This document shows positions 19,139 to 29,474 of a stretch of 64,000 bases of DNA, piece after piece; position 1 is the first letter of the stretch, and the number at the start of each line of letters is the position of its first letter. The notes beneath the pieces were generated by a model that saw nothing but the letters and a program-made list of their open reading frames with translations, made no database searches and had not been told where the DNA came from. Source of the DNA: Microvirga arsenatis (GTDB lineage Bacteria; Pseudomonadota; Alphaproteobacteria; Rhizobiales; Beijerinckiaceae). Location: assembly GCF_009910705.1 (NCBI RefSeq), contig NZ_JAAAXJ010000001.1, forward strand, positions 124,001 through 188,000, read 5' to 3'. Position numbers and translations under genes: made by a program.

Positions 19139-21185
19139 CCGCCTGTCCGAGGGGCACGGAGATGTCGTAGGCCACGCCGCTCTCCGCGAAGTTGAGCACG
19201 ATGTAGCCCCCGAGCTCGCCCTCGATGCTGCGGCGGATCAGGCGCGAGCCGAAGCCCTGGCGCTTGGGCGGCGCCACGGGAGGACCGCCGCTCTCGGTCC
19301 AGTGGATGCGCAGCTGGTCCGGCCGGTCTTCGTAATGGACGATGGCCCACGTCATTTCGAGGCGGCCCGCATTGGTGGAGAGCGCGCCGTACTTGGCGGC
19401 ATTGGTCACCAGTTCGTGCAGGACGAGGCCGAGATTGATGGCATAGCGCGCCGGCAGCTTCACGTCCGGCCCCTGCAGCACGACGCGCTCGTCGCCGGGC
19501 TTGCGGTAGGGGGCGAGCTCCTGCTCCGCCACGTCCCGCAGCTCCGCCTCGCGCCAGGACTGGCGTGTGAGCAGGTTGTGCGTCTTCGACAGGGCGAGCA
19601 GGCGGCCCTCGAAGGCTTCCCTGAACTGCTCCGGCGTTTCGGTGGTGCGCAGGGTCTGGGAGGCGATGGACTGCACCGTGGTCAGGGTGTTCTTCACCCG
19701 GTGGTTCAGCTCGTTGAGGAAGAAGCGCTGCTGCTCCTCCGCATGCTTCTGCTCGGTGATGTCGTGGAAGATGCCGACGAAATAGACCGGCCGCTTGTGC
19801 GTATCGAGGAACACCCGGCCCTTGGAGTTGATCCAGCGGATGCTCCCGCTCGGGTGCCGGATGCGGTACTCGTCCTCGTAGTCGCCCAGGCTCTTGATGG
19901 CGGCACGCCACTTCTGGACCACGCGCTCCATGTCGTCGGGATGGATAATTTCCTGCCATTCCCTGGGGTTCATCGAGGAGGTGGCCTCGGGCAGGCCGAT
20001 CATGGCGGCCGCCCGCGCCGACAGGGCGCCGACATTCTTGTCGGGATCGTACCACCAGGTTCCCATATGGCCCGCCTCGAGGGCGAGCCGGGCCCGTTCC
20101 TCGCTGAGCTGAAGGGCCTGCTGGCGTTCGTCCACATCGTCCATGAGATCGTTGAACGCCCTGGCGAGAATGCCGAACTCGCCGGATTTTCCGGGAAGCG
20201 AGATGCGCGCCCGGTAGTCCCCCCGCCGCCACGCCTGGATGCCGTCGGTGATCTGCTCGAAAGGCCGCGTGATGAAGGCTCGGCTGAGCAGGGCGGACAA
20301 GGACAGCGCCATGATGAGCGCCGCCGCGATCAGCATGAAGCCGCGCTGGGCCGCCTGGTTGATCGACGCGAAGGCGACTTTTGTCGACAAGCCGACATTG
20401 ATGTAGATGTCCTTCGGCGGCAGATCGAGAGGGATGTAGCCCACGATCCGCTTCATCCCGTCGATGCTCAAGGTCTCGGCCGTGCCGGCGGATTTCGCCC
20501 GCGCCTGAACGAGATAATCCTGCGGCAGCAGCTTTCCGAGCATTCGCTCCGGATGAGGGTCCTGCACGATGACGATGCCGTTCCGGTCGGCAATGGTCAC
20601 GGATCCCTCTTGGGGAACGGTGCGCTCCTTCACCTTTTCGGCCAGCCACCTCAGGTCCAGCGCCGCAGCCAGGACACCGACCACGTCGCCCCTGTCGTTC
20701 CAGATCGGCAGAGCGAGGGGGAGAACGGGATGAGGGGCGAGGCCGCCTTCATCGAAGACCGGCGTGTACTCGCCGATGACGAAGCCCCTGTTGCCCAGGG
20801 CATTGTGGAAGTAGCGGCGGTCCGCGAAGTAGTGCTGCGTGTCGATGGTGCCGGTCGGCCGGCAGCGGATATGCCCGCTGATGTCCATCGCCACGATGGA
20901 GAGAATATAGGGCACCCGCTCCTGGATGGCCTTCAGATAAGGACTGCAGGCGGCCGTATCGAACGTGCGGATGGACTGCGTTTCGTCCACGGCGAGCAGG
21001 AGACCCTGGACTCCGTCGAAGATCCGCTCGAGCTCCGCACCCACCACTTGAGCCTGCCGGATGGCGAGGTCGTTCACCTCCGCCTCCCGGGCCCGGCGAA
21101 GGGAGACTTCAGTGTAAGTCCAGATGACGATGGCCGGCAGGACCGAGATCAACGCCAGGAGGAGCAGACGCTTCGTCAGTGTCAT
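19122..21185 (-). CDS. HWE-family membrane sensor histidine kinase
   Basis: A 687-residue sensor kinase. Domains in order: membrane helix (8-27), periplasmic Cache-like sensor (about 30-280), second helix (283-301), HAMP (302-354), PAS (about 365-480) with a PAC-type end FHDITEQKHAEEQQ, then an HWE/HisKA_2 kinase core. The phospho-acceptor is His495 in LNHRVKNTL; the ATPase domain has HELVTNAAKYGALS and the WTE motif that names the HWE group. No response regulator is nearby, so it is an orphan. ATG 21185 places the first helix at the N-terminus; a longer frame to 21482 adds only shadow of the divergent Uup gene. It is read away from Uup. Confidence 0.9.
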   Translation of the reverse strand: MTLTKRLLLLALISVLPAIVIWTYTEVSLRRAREAEVNDLAIRQAQVVGAELERIFDGVQGLLLAVDETQSIRTFDTAACSPYLKAIQERVPYILSIVAMDISGHIRCRPTGTIDTQHYFADRRYFHNALGNRGFVIGEYTPVFDEGGLAPHPVLPLALPIWNDRGDVVGVLAAALDLRWLAEKVKERTVPQEGSVTIADRNGIVIVQDPHPERMLGKLLPQDYLVQARAKSAGTAETLSIDGMKRIVGYIPLDLPPKDIYINVGLSTKVAFASINQAAQRGFMLIAAALIMALSLSALLSRAFITRPFEQITDGIQAWRRGDYRARISLPGKSGEFGILARAFNDLMDDVDERQQALQLSEERARLALEAGHMGTWWYDPDKNVGALSARAAAMIGLPEATSSMNPREWQEIIHPDDMERVVQKWRAAIKSLGDYEDEYRIRHPSGSIRWINSKGRVFLDTHKRPVYFVGIFHDITEQKHAEEQQRFFLNELNHRVKNTLTTVQSIASQTLRTTETPEQFREAFEGRLLALSKTHNLLTRQSWREAELRDVAEQELAPYRKPGDERVVLQGPDVKLPARYAINLGLVLHELVTNAAKYGALSTNAGRLEMTWAIVHYEDRPDQLRIHWTESGGPPVAPPKRQGFGSRLIRRSIEGELGGYIVLNFAESGVAYDISVPLGQAASAAA

Positions 21186-21297
21186 GCAAACGCTCAGCTT
21201 GTCCTCAGCAGGGGAGCACAAAGATCGAGGACCGTCCACCCCGTAACAGACCGGAGGCGTCTTGCATCTGCGACCAAGAGGTGTCAGGGGAGCAGGA

Positions 21298-23109
<1,812 letters not shown>

Positions 23110-23346
23110 CGGGACTCCTGCCGACAGCTAGGCTGCTTTCCCGTCACCAGCTCGCAAGAGCGGCCCAGATGTGGCACCTGCCGTGATAGCATCCCGTAGA
23201 GCCACGGCAGAGGCCAGAATAACGCCACCATTTTAGATCGCTACTCTATCGAATTTTCCACAATTTGAGCTTGCTTACCCATCGTAAGTTATATAACAAC
23301 GTTTCATTGATTCACTTGCTCGTTTTAGCACTTAGGAGCAGCGAAA
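23110..23346. other. AT-richer intergenic region before the RTX gene
   Basis: No gene is supported. The first part holds an 8-bp stem with a 17-base loop (CTGCCGTG 23178-23185, CACGGCAG 23203-23210) that may end the uup transcript. From about 23222 the sequence turns distinctly AT-rich compared with the neighbouring genes (for example tcgaattttccacaatttg), as does the start of the RTX gene. This is where the RTX promoter should be; an aggagcagcga ribosome site sits just before the ATG. Confidence 0.5.
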
Positions 23347-25551
23347 ATGGCCTACACCATTATCACCACCAGCCAGACAAGCACTTTTGTCGCGAATCCG
23401 GGCAGTTCGGTCGTGCTGGCCCAAGGTGTATCTATTGCGCCCCCAACAGGCCTCGGAATCTCCTGCTCCAGCACACAGACTCGATTGGATCTAAGCATTT
23501 ACGGCTCAGTCTTTTCAGACATCACAGGTGTTGGAATTACCGGGGGTCTGAATGAGGTTACAATTGGCCATACTGGGGTCATTCAGGGACGGCAGTGCGG
23601 AATATCCGTCTCGGAAGGATCCAACCGGATCACCAATAGCGGCATGGTGACGGCATTCAATGAGTTCCGTTTCAATGAAGTAGCAATCGCCTGCGGTGGA
23701 ACCGTAAACCGAATCCTCAATGATGGGACGATTTCCGCTCAAATCGGCATTGTTCTCGGAAGCGCAGGATTGGAGGGTGATCAACATATCACCAATGCTG
23801 GAGTTATTGAGTCTCGCCAAAATCTCGAAGCCATCGTCGTATATGGCGGTGGAGCCTCCATCGTGAACACCTCGACCGGTGTGATTAAGGGCTCGATCGT
23901 ATTGGCTTCAAGCCCAAATGGTTCAAATATCAATACAATCAATAACGATGGAACTATTCTTGGTGGAGGCCAGGAGCCGATCATCAAAGGCTCGGATACA
24001 CGGGATTGGGTGACCAACCATAGCCAAATCTTCGGATACATCAGCTTGAATGATGGCAACGATCGCTATGAGGGTCGCTTGGGCTTCATCAGCGGGCGGA
24101 TATCCCTCGGTCATGGCGACGATGTCGTCCTAGGAGGAACAGGCAACGAGACGATCGATGGCGGAGACGGTGGTGACGTGATCGATGGCGGCGACGGCGT
24201 CGACACGGCGGTCTACGAGTTGGGCGGGTCCCACGTGATCGACCTGCGGCTCACGCGCCAGCAGAACACGGGCGAGGGTCTCGATACGTTGATCGATATC
24301 GAAAACGTGGAGACCACCGGGGGCGGTAACGACCATCTCATCGGCAACGGTCTCGCCAATGTCTTGCGTGCGTATGCCGGCATCGACAGTCTCGATGGCG
24401 GAATGGGTGACGATACGCTCGATGGAGGCGAGGGCAACGACGCGGCACTTTTCTCCGGGACTGCCGGCGCCACCGTGGATCTCCGGCTGCAAGGCACCGC
24501 GCAGGACACCGGCTACGGCTTCGACACGCTCACCGGCATCGAGACGCTCGTGGGCGGCGCGGGCGACGACCGCTTCATCGGCGACGGCGTGGCCAATCTC
24601 CTGTCGGGCTCCGGCGGCAACGACATTCTGGAGGGCGGCTCCGGCGACGACACGCTGGACGGTGGCGCCGGTGTCGATACGGCCGTGTTCTCCGGCGCGA
24701 GAGCCGCTTACCAGATCACGCCGGACGGCGCTGGCGGCGCGACGGTCGTCGGTCCCGATGGCACGGATGTGGTGCGCAGCGTGCGCTTCCTCCAGTTCGC
24801 CGACGGTGTGATGGCGCTCACCAACGCAGCCCCGACAAATCTGGGTCTCTCCACGCAGAGCACGGTGGAGAACGCCCCGGTCGGCAGCGTGGTGGCAACT
24901 CTCCTGGCCCAGGATGCCGATGGCGACCGCATCACCTACAGCCTGGGCGCAGGAAGCCCCTTCGCCATCGTCGGCAACAGCCTCGTGGTGGCCCAGCCCC
25001 TCGATTTCGAGGCCGCCCGCCAGCACAGCGTGGTGGTGCAGGCGCAGGACGATTACGGCGGGGTGACCAGCCAGACCTTCACCATCGCCGTGAACAATGC
25101 CGTGGAAACAACCCCGTTCGTGCTGCGCGGCGGGGCCGGGGCGGATGGGCTGCAAGGGGAGGCCGGCCATGACACGCTTTATGGCGGCGCCGGCAGGGAC
25201 CTCCTCGCGGGCGGCGCGGGTCAGGACGTGTTCGTGTTCGACACCCGGCCAGGGAGCACGAACGTGGATTCCATTTCGGACTTCTCGGTTCCGCAGGACA
25301 GCATCTGGCTCGACAATGCTGCGTTCGGGGCGCTGGGCGGCAAGGGCAGCCTCGCCCGCCCGCAGAAGCTGGCGTCGGATGCCTTCGTGAGCGCTGCGCG
25401 GGCGCAGGACCGGGAGGATCGGATCGTCTACGACAAGAAATCCGGCAAGCTCTACTACGATCAGGACGGGACCGGATCGAAGGCGCAGGTTCACATCGCC
25501 ACCCTGTCCAAAGCCCTCAAGATGACGGCCGGCGACTTCTTCGTCATCTGA
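23347..25551 (+). CDS. Mosaic RTX/cadherin-like calcium-binding secreted protein
   Basis: A 734-residue acidic protein with no Sec signal, typical of type I secretion cargo. Residues 60-235 hold six or more short repeats with the pattern (I/V)xNxGxI (ITNSGMV, ILNDGTI, ITNAGVI, INNDGTI), suggesting a right-handed beta-helix. RTX nonapeptide blocks follow at 262-287, 325-365 and 400-445 (such as GGSGDDTLDGGAG), then a cadherin-like domain at about 497-583 (DADGDRITYSL, LDFEAARQHSV) and a last RTX block at 595-632. The C-terminus (VFVFDTRPGSTNVDSISDF, ending GDFFVI) resembles the secretion end of such proteins. Codons in the N-terminal half are AT-richer than in the rest. No hlyB/hlyD/tolC genes are close. 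Confidence 0.88.
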   Translation: MAYTIITTSQTSTFVANPGSSVVLAQGVSIAPPTGLGISCSSTQTRLDLSIYGSVFSDITGVGITGGLNEVTIGHTGVIQGRQCGISVSEGSNRITNSGMVTAFNEFRFNEVAIACGGTVNRILNDGTISAQIGIVLGSAGLEGDQHITNAGVIESRQNLEAIVVYGGGASIVNTSTGVIKGSIVLASSPNGSNINTINNDGTILGGGQEPIIKGSDTRDWVTNHSQIFGYISLNDGNDRYEGRLGFISGRISLGHGDDVVLGGTGNETIDGGDGGDVIDGGDGVDTAVYELGGSHVIDLRLTRQQNTGEGLDTLIDIENVETTGGGNDHLIGNGLANVLRAYAGIDSLDGGMGDDTLDGGEGNDAALFSGTAGATVDLRLQGTAQDTGYGFDTLTGIETLVGGAGDDRFIGDGVANLLSGSGGNDILEGGSGDDTLDGGAGVDTAVFSGARAAYQITPDGAGGATVVGPDGTDVVRSVRFLQFADGVMALTNAAPTNLGLSTQSTVENAPVGSVVATLLAQDADGDRITYSLGAGSPFAIVGNSLVVAQPLDFEAARQHSVVVQAQDDYGGVTSQTFTIAVNNAVETTPFVLRGGAGADGLQGEAGHDTLYGGAGRDLLAGGAGQDVFVFDTRPGSTNVDSISDFSVPQDSIWLDNAAFGALGGKGSLARPQKLASDAFVSAARAQDREDRIVYDKKSGKLYYDQDGTGSKAQVHIATLSKALKMTAGDFFVI

Positions 25552-25570
25552 AGCGAGGCCCCGCAGCATC

Positions 25571-25598
25571 GGAGCGAAGGGCCCTTGCCCTTCGCTCC
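25571..25598. terminator. Hairpin between the convergent RTX and dodecin genes
   Basis: A perfect 11-bp stem (GGAGCGAAGGG 25571-25581, CCCTTCGCTCC 25588-25598) with a six-base loop, placed in the 48-bp gap between convergent genes. It probably ends transcription in both directions, although neither side has a strong T-run. Confidence 0.65.
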
Positions 25599-25599
25599 T

Positions 25600-25812
25600 C
25601 TAATCGGGTTCCAGGGTGAACCCGGCCTTCAGCACGACCTGGTAATGGCGCACCTCGCCGTTCTCCACATGGCCGCGGGTCTGGATGACCTCGAACCAGC
25701 GCAGGTTCCTCAGGGTCTGGCCGGCGCGCCGGATCGCCGTCTGGATCGCATCCTCGATGCTGGTTTCGGACGAGCCGACGAGCTCGACGACCTTGTAGAC
25801 GTGATCATCCAT
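25600..25812 (-). CDS. Dodecin family flavin-binding protein
   Basis: A 70-residue protein matching dodecin, a small beta-alpha-beta-beta fold that assembles into a hollow dodecamer storing flavins (riboflavin, lumichrome or FMN) in the cytoplasm. Visible are [20 protein letters not shown] (residues 5-24) and [11 protein letters not shown] (37-47), where the Trp stacks on the flavin, then [14 protein letters not shown] at the end. ATG 25812 has ggag six bases upstream; the in-frame ATG at 25824 is possible but less well placed. It may be a single-gene unit. Confidence 0.88.
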   Translation of the reverse strand: MDDHVYKVVELVGSSETSIEDAIQTAIRRAGQTLRNLRWFEVIQTRGHVENGEVRHYQVVLKAGFTLEPD

Positions 25813-25866
25813 GGGAGGCTCCATTGCTTCTGCAGGGAATGGACCTAGAGCATCGCTGGAGAACGC

Positions 25867-26241
25867 CTATGGTGCCCCGGTGCCGGTCGCTTCCATGAAC
25901 TCGATCCGGTTGCCCACGGGGTCCTGGACGTAGAAGCGCCGCACCTCGGGAATGGCCCCGTCCCAGGCCGGCTCGTGGCCCGCCTCGGACAGGGTCCGCG
26001 CCAGGGCGTCCAGGTCGGCGACGGCGATGGCCGGATGCGCCTTGCGGGCCGGGCGGAAATCCTCCTCGACCCCGAGGTGGATCCTGACCGGGCCGCTCTC
26101 CAGCCAGAGGCCGCCACGGGCCGCCAGAGCCGGGGGTTTCGGCACTTCCGCCATGCCGAGCAGGCCGACATAGAACGGCCTGCACCTGTCTTCCGCCCCT
26201 TTGGGGATGGCGAGCTGGACGTGGTCCAGGCGCAGCATCAC
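25867..26241 (-). CDS. VOC (glyoxalase/bleomycin-resistance) family protein
   Basis: A 124-residue single VOC unit. The first strand LRLDHVQLAI (residues 3-12) carries a possible metal ligand (His6), and the end YVQDPVGNRIEFMEA (residues 104-118) carries the conserved Asp/Glu region with Glu114. It could be a dioxygenase-like or isomerase-like enzyme; no substrate is indicated. Its ATGATG start overlaps the stop of the fumarylacetoacetate hydrolase gene, so it is translationally coupled to tyrosine catabolism; a role on a ring-cleavage product is a reasonable guess only. Confidence 0.85.
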   Translation of the reverse strand: MMLRLDHVQLAIPKGAEDRCRPFYVGLLGMAEVPKPPALAARGGLWLESGPVRIHLGVEEDFRPARKAHPAIAVADLDALARTLSEAGHEPAWDGAIPEVRRFYVQDPVGNRIEFMEATGTGAP

Positions 26242-27257
26242 GCTTCCTTGCGATAGGCTACGACCTCCTGCTCGATGGCCCCGAAGATGGAGTGGCCGTC
26301 CTTGTCCTTCATCTCGATGCGGATCGTGTCGCCGAACCGCATGAACGGGGTTCTGGCCTCGCCGTGGAGGAGCGCCTCCACCGTGCGCAGCTCCGCGATG
26401 CAGGAATAGCCCAGGCCCCCGTCTGCGATCGGCCGGCCGGGGCCGCCGCTCGGATCCCGGTTGGAGACCGTGCCCGAGCCGATGATCGTGCCCGCCCCCA
26501 GAGGCCGCGTTCTGGCCGCGTGGGCGATCAGGGTCGGGAAGTCGAAGGTCATGTCCACGCCGGCATTGGGCCGGCCGAAGGGCTTGCCGTTGAGGGTGGA
26601 CAGGAGGGGAAGGTGCAGCCGCCCCCCGTCCCAGGCATCGCCCAGCTCGTCGGGCGTGACCGCCACCGGCGACAGGGTGGAGGAGGGCTTCGCCTGGAAG
26701 AAGCCGAAGCCCTTGGCGAGCTCGCCCGGGATCAGGTTGCGCAAGGAGACGTCGTTGACGAGCACCACGAGGCGGATGGCCGCCGCGGCCTCCTCGCGGG
26801 TGGCGGCCATCGGCACGTCGCCGGTGATGACGGCCACCTCGCCCTCGAAGTCGATGCCGTGGGCCTCGTCGAGGGCGGGAATCGGGTCCCGCGGGCCGAG
26901 GAAGGAATCGGAGCCGCCCTGGTACATGAGCGGGTCGGTCCAGAAGGATTGGGGCATCTCAGCCCCGCGGGCCTTGCGCACCAGCTCCACGTGATTCACA
27001 TAGGCCGATCCGTCGGCCCATTGATAGGCGCGGGGCAGGGGCGAGGCGCAGTCGTGCTCGTGGAACCGGAAGGTCGGCACCGATCCGTGCTCGAGCTGCT
27101 CGGCGAGGTCGCGCAGGCGCGGCTCGACCCTGTCCCAGTCGTCCAGGGCTTGCTGAAGCGTCGGAACGATGAAGAATGCATCCGTTGCGCGGGTGAGGTC
27201 CTTCGACACGACGACGAGGCGGCCATCACGGCCTTGATTGAGGGAGGAGAGCTTCAT
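26238..27257 (-). CDS. Fumarylacetoacetate hydrolase family protein
   Basis: A 339-residue FAH-superfamily enzyme, predicted to split fumarylacetoacetate into fumarate and acetoacetate, the last step of tyrosine/homogentisate breakdown. The N-terminal FAA-hydrolase domain covers about residues 1-80, and the catalytic domain contains the metal motif FEGEVAV (Glu138, Glu140), VLVNDVSLRNLIPGEL and KPSSTLSPV. GSGTVSNRDPSGG near residue 255 is a conserved loop. ATG 27257 is chosen; the frame extends a further 121 codons upstream through the divergent TRAP gene and is not real there. It is coupled to the VOC gene and divergent from the second TRAP receptor gene. hppD and maiA nearby support the assignment. 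Confidence 0.9.
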   Translation of the reverse strand: MKLSSLNQGRDGRLVVVSKDLTRATDAFFIVPTLQQALDDWDRVEPRLRDLAEQLEHGSVPTFRFHEHDCASPLPRAYQWADGSAYVNHVELVRKARGAEMPQSFWTDPLMYQGGSDSFLGPRDPIPALDEAHGIDFEGEVAVITGDVPMAATREEAAAAIRLVVLVNDVSLRNLIPGELAKGFGFFQAKPSSTLSPVAVTPDELGDAWDGGRLHLPLLSTLNGKPFGRPNAGVDMTFDFPTLIAHAARTRPLGAGTIIGSGTVSNRDPSGGPGRPIADGGLGYSCIAELRTVEALLHGEARTPFMRFGDTIRIEMKDKDGHSIFGAIEQEVVAYRKEA

Positions 27258-27321
27258 TGCCACCGACCGGGTTGTTATGGTCCACTCAGCTTGCAACGAA
27301 ACGCTTTCCGGGGAAACGCCA
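27258..27321. promoter_or_regulatory. Short divergent promoter region, FAH / TRAP receptor
   Basis: Only 64 bases separate the start codons of the divergent fumarylacetoacetate hydrolase and TRAP receptor genes, so their promoters must overlap or lie partly in coding sequence and are probably regulated together. The TRAP side carries a ggggaa ribosome site. No clear -35/-10 pair or palindrome was recognised. Confidence 0.45.
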
Positions 27322-28419
27322 ATGACGACGATGAAGAGAAGAAACTTCCTGAAAGGCGCCGGCCTCGCGGCGGCGGCCGGCACGGTGGCGGCTCCCGCCA
27401 TCGCGCAGACGCAGCCCGAGATCCGCTGGCGCCTGACCTCGAGCTTCCCGAAATCCCTCGACACGATCTTCGGCACGGCCCAGACCTTCGCCAAGTACAT
27501 GGCGGACGCCACGGACAACAAGTTCCAGATCCAGGTCTTCGCCCCCGGCGAGATCGTCGGCGGCCTGCAGGCCATGGATGCGGTGCAGAACGGCTCCGTG
27601 GAATGCGCCCACACCCCCACCTATTACTGGGTCGGCAAGGAGCCGGCGCTGGGCATGGGCACCGGTCTCCCCTTCAGCCTCAATGCGCGCCAGCTCCATT
27701 CCTGGTGGCATTTCGCCGGCGGCAAGGAGATCATCAACGAGGTTCTGGCAAAGTATAACTGCACCTCCCTGGTCTGCGGCAATTCCGGCACGCAGATGGG
27801 CGGCTTCTTCCGCAAGGAGATCAACACCGTCGAGGATTTGAACGGCCTCAAGTTCCGCATCGGCGGCCTCGGCGGCATGGTGCTCGCCAAGCTCGGCGTC
27901 GTGCCGCAGCAGCTCGCGCCCGGCGACGTCTATCCGGCCCTGGAGCGCGGCACCCTCGACGCGGCCGAGTTCGTCGGTCCCTATGACGACGAGAAGCTCG
28001 GCTTCCTGAAGGTCGCCAAGTACTACTACGCCCCCGGCTGGTGGGAGGGCGGCGCCATGCTGCACCTCGTGGTCAACCAAGCGAAGTGGAACGAGCTGCC
28101 GAAGCACTACCAGGCGATCATGCAGAATGCGGCCGAGGCGGCGAACAACTGGATGCTGGCCAAGTACGATGCCGTGAACGGCCAGGCCCTGCGCCGCATG
28201 GTCGGTGCCGGTGCGGAGCTGCGCACCTTCTCGCCGGCCATCATGGAGGCCTCGCTCAGGGCGGCGAACGAACTCTATGCCGAACTCTCCGCCAAGAACG
28301 CGGACTTCAAGAAGGTCTACGACTCCATGGTCGCCTACCGCAACGACGTGCTGCCCTGGTGGCAGCTCAACGAATATGCCTTCGACACCTTCATGATCCG
28401 CACCCGCGGCCGGGTGTGA
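27322..28419 (+). CDS. TRAP transporter substrate-binding protein, second paralogue
   Basis: A 365-residue Tat-exported DctP-family receptor (RR at residues 6-7 in KRRNFLKGAG; cleavage near AIAQ29). It is highly similar along its whole length to the receptor at 6224-7312, sharing [18 protein letters not shown] starts, GGFFRKEI, GLKFRI with the ligand-binding Arg179, and [12 protein letters not shown]. No DctQM genes are near. Sitting divergent to FAH in the tyrosine pathway locus, a keto-acid or aromatic-acid ligand such as 4-hydroxyphenylpyruvate is an attractive inference, since TakP-like members bind alpha-keto acids. ATG 27322 is preferred by its ribosome site; 27331 is possible. Confidence 0.88.
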   Translation: MTTMKRRNFLKGAGLAAAAGTVAAPAIAQTQPEIRWRLTSSFPKSLDTIFGTAQTFAKYMADATDNKFQIQVFAPGEIVGGLQAMDAVQNGSVECAHTPTYYWVGKEPALGMGTGLPFSLNARQLHSWWHFAGGKEIINEVLAKYNCTSLVCGNSGTQMGGFFRKEINTVEDLNGLKFRIGGLGGMVLAKLGVVPQQLAPGDVYPALERGTLDAAEFVGPYDDEKLGFLKVAKYYYAPGWWEGGAMLHLVVNQAKWNELPKHYQAIMQNAAEAANNWMLAKYDAVNGQALRRMVGAGAELRTFSPAIMEASLRAANELYAELSAKNADFKKVYDSMVAYRNDVLPWWQLNEYAFDTFMIRTRGRV

Positions 28420-29378
28420 TTGCGAGCGCCCTACGTCCAAAGCAAGCGATATGGCCGGCAGGACCGGCCGCATCGCTTGCTCTCGTCACTCTTGCCAGTT
28501 TCTTCGGGGCAGAGTGGTGGATCCTCGATCTTCTGTCTCACTTCCGGCTGCAATGGCTTGCGGCGAGCATCATCTGCCTTGTCGCGGCCCTATGGACATC
28601 CTCCCGAGCGGCCGCAGTCCTGAGCATTCTCGCACTTGGTGCGAATGCAGTGCCGGTCGCACCCTATATTCAGCTCGTTCGCGACGCCGGAAGCATCGGC
28701 ACGGGCCATCTCCGGGTCATGACGTTGAACTTGCACGGTCGCGGCACTCGCCCGGAAGCGTTCCAAGCGCTCGTCGAGCAGTGGAAGCCCGACATGATCC
28801 TCCTCACCGAGCTGCCGGAGGATGGAACCCCGCTCATGGAACCGCTGGCGAACCGGTATCCCCATCGTCTCGCCGAGCGCAACGGATCGCCCTTCGACGT
28901 CGTGCTGCTGAGCCGGTGGCGGATCGAACAACGGTCGATCGATCGGAGCGCAGCCGCGTTCCTCCCCGTTCTTTCCGTACGGGCCTGCGATCCTCACCGA
29001 GCAGGTCTGTGCCTGACGCTCGTCGGCCTTCATGCGGCGCGTCCCTTGGGACGGAATCTCCGGCTTCAGGAGGCTCAGCTGAGGATTGCCGCCGCCGCTG
29101 CACGAGCAGCCTCGACGGGGGATGTGGTGGTGATGGGCGACCTCAATCTCACGCCCTGGTCCCGGGGTTTTCGTCGGTTCGCCGAGCAAGCGGGCGTGAG
29201 GGACAATCCGCAGGAGAGGGACCTGTCGGCCACATGGCTGTCCCGGCTTCCCCTGGCAGGGCTCATGATCGACCATGTCCTGACGGGGACCGGCATTCGG
29301 ATGCTCCGAAGTCACGTCGGGTCGGATGTAGGCTCCGATCATCTGCCTGTCATCGCAGATCTGGCCCTGAGCGGTTGA
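28416..29378 (+). CDS. Membrane-anchored endonuclease/exonuclease/phosphatase family protein
   Basis: A 320-residue protein with about three N-terminal hydrophobic segments (residues 18-85) and a C-terminal EEP-fold hydrolase domain. Motifs of the fold are visible: VMTLNLHGRG, LLTELPEDG (metal-binding Glu), VGLHAARPL, GDLNLTPWS and the end DVGSDHLPVIADL with the catalytic His. Substrates of such proteins include phosphodiesters and lipids; none is indicated here. The start is taken as GTG at 28416, which overlaps the TRAP stop as GTGTGA, suggesting translational coupling. It is likely an inner-membrane protein facing the periplasm. Confidence 0.8.
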   Translation: MIASALRPKQAIWPAGPAASLALVTLASFFGAEWWILDLLSHFRLQWLAASIICLVAALWTSSRAAAVLSILALGANAVPVAPYIQLVRDAGSIGTGHLRVMTLNLHGRGTRPEAFQALVEQWKPDMILLTELPEDGTPLMEPLANRYPHRLAERNGSPFDVVLLSRWRIEQRSIDRSAAAFLPVLSVRACDPHRAGLCLTLVGLHAARPLGRNLRLQEAQLRIAAAAARAASTGDVVVMGDLNLTPWSRGFRRFAEQAGVRDNPQERDLSATWLSRLPLAGLMIDHVLTGTGIRMLRSHVGSDVGSDHLPVIADLALSG

Positions 29379-29419
29379 GCTGCTTCGAACGGATCTTGAC
29401 GTAGCGTCACATCAATCTA

Positions 29420-29461
29420 GTTGCTTCTGCAACGAATTCCGGTATTGGTTGCAGAGTCAAC
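29420..29461. promoter_or_regulatory. Two small palindromes upstream of marR-maiA, likely operator
   Basis: GTTGC-TTCT-GCAAC (29420-29433) is a perfect inverted repeat, and GTTG-CAGAGT-CAAC (29448-29461) repeats the half-site 28 bases on, one side of it 13 bases before the marR start. MarR proteins commonly bind such 14-16-bp palindromes over their own promoters. A TTGACG hexamer at 29396-29401 could be the -35 element. Autoregulation is inferred. Confidence 0.5.
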
Positions 29462-29474
29462 GATTGGTGGAGCG

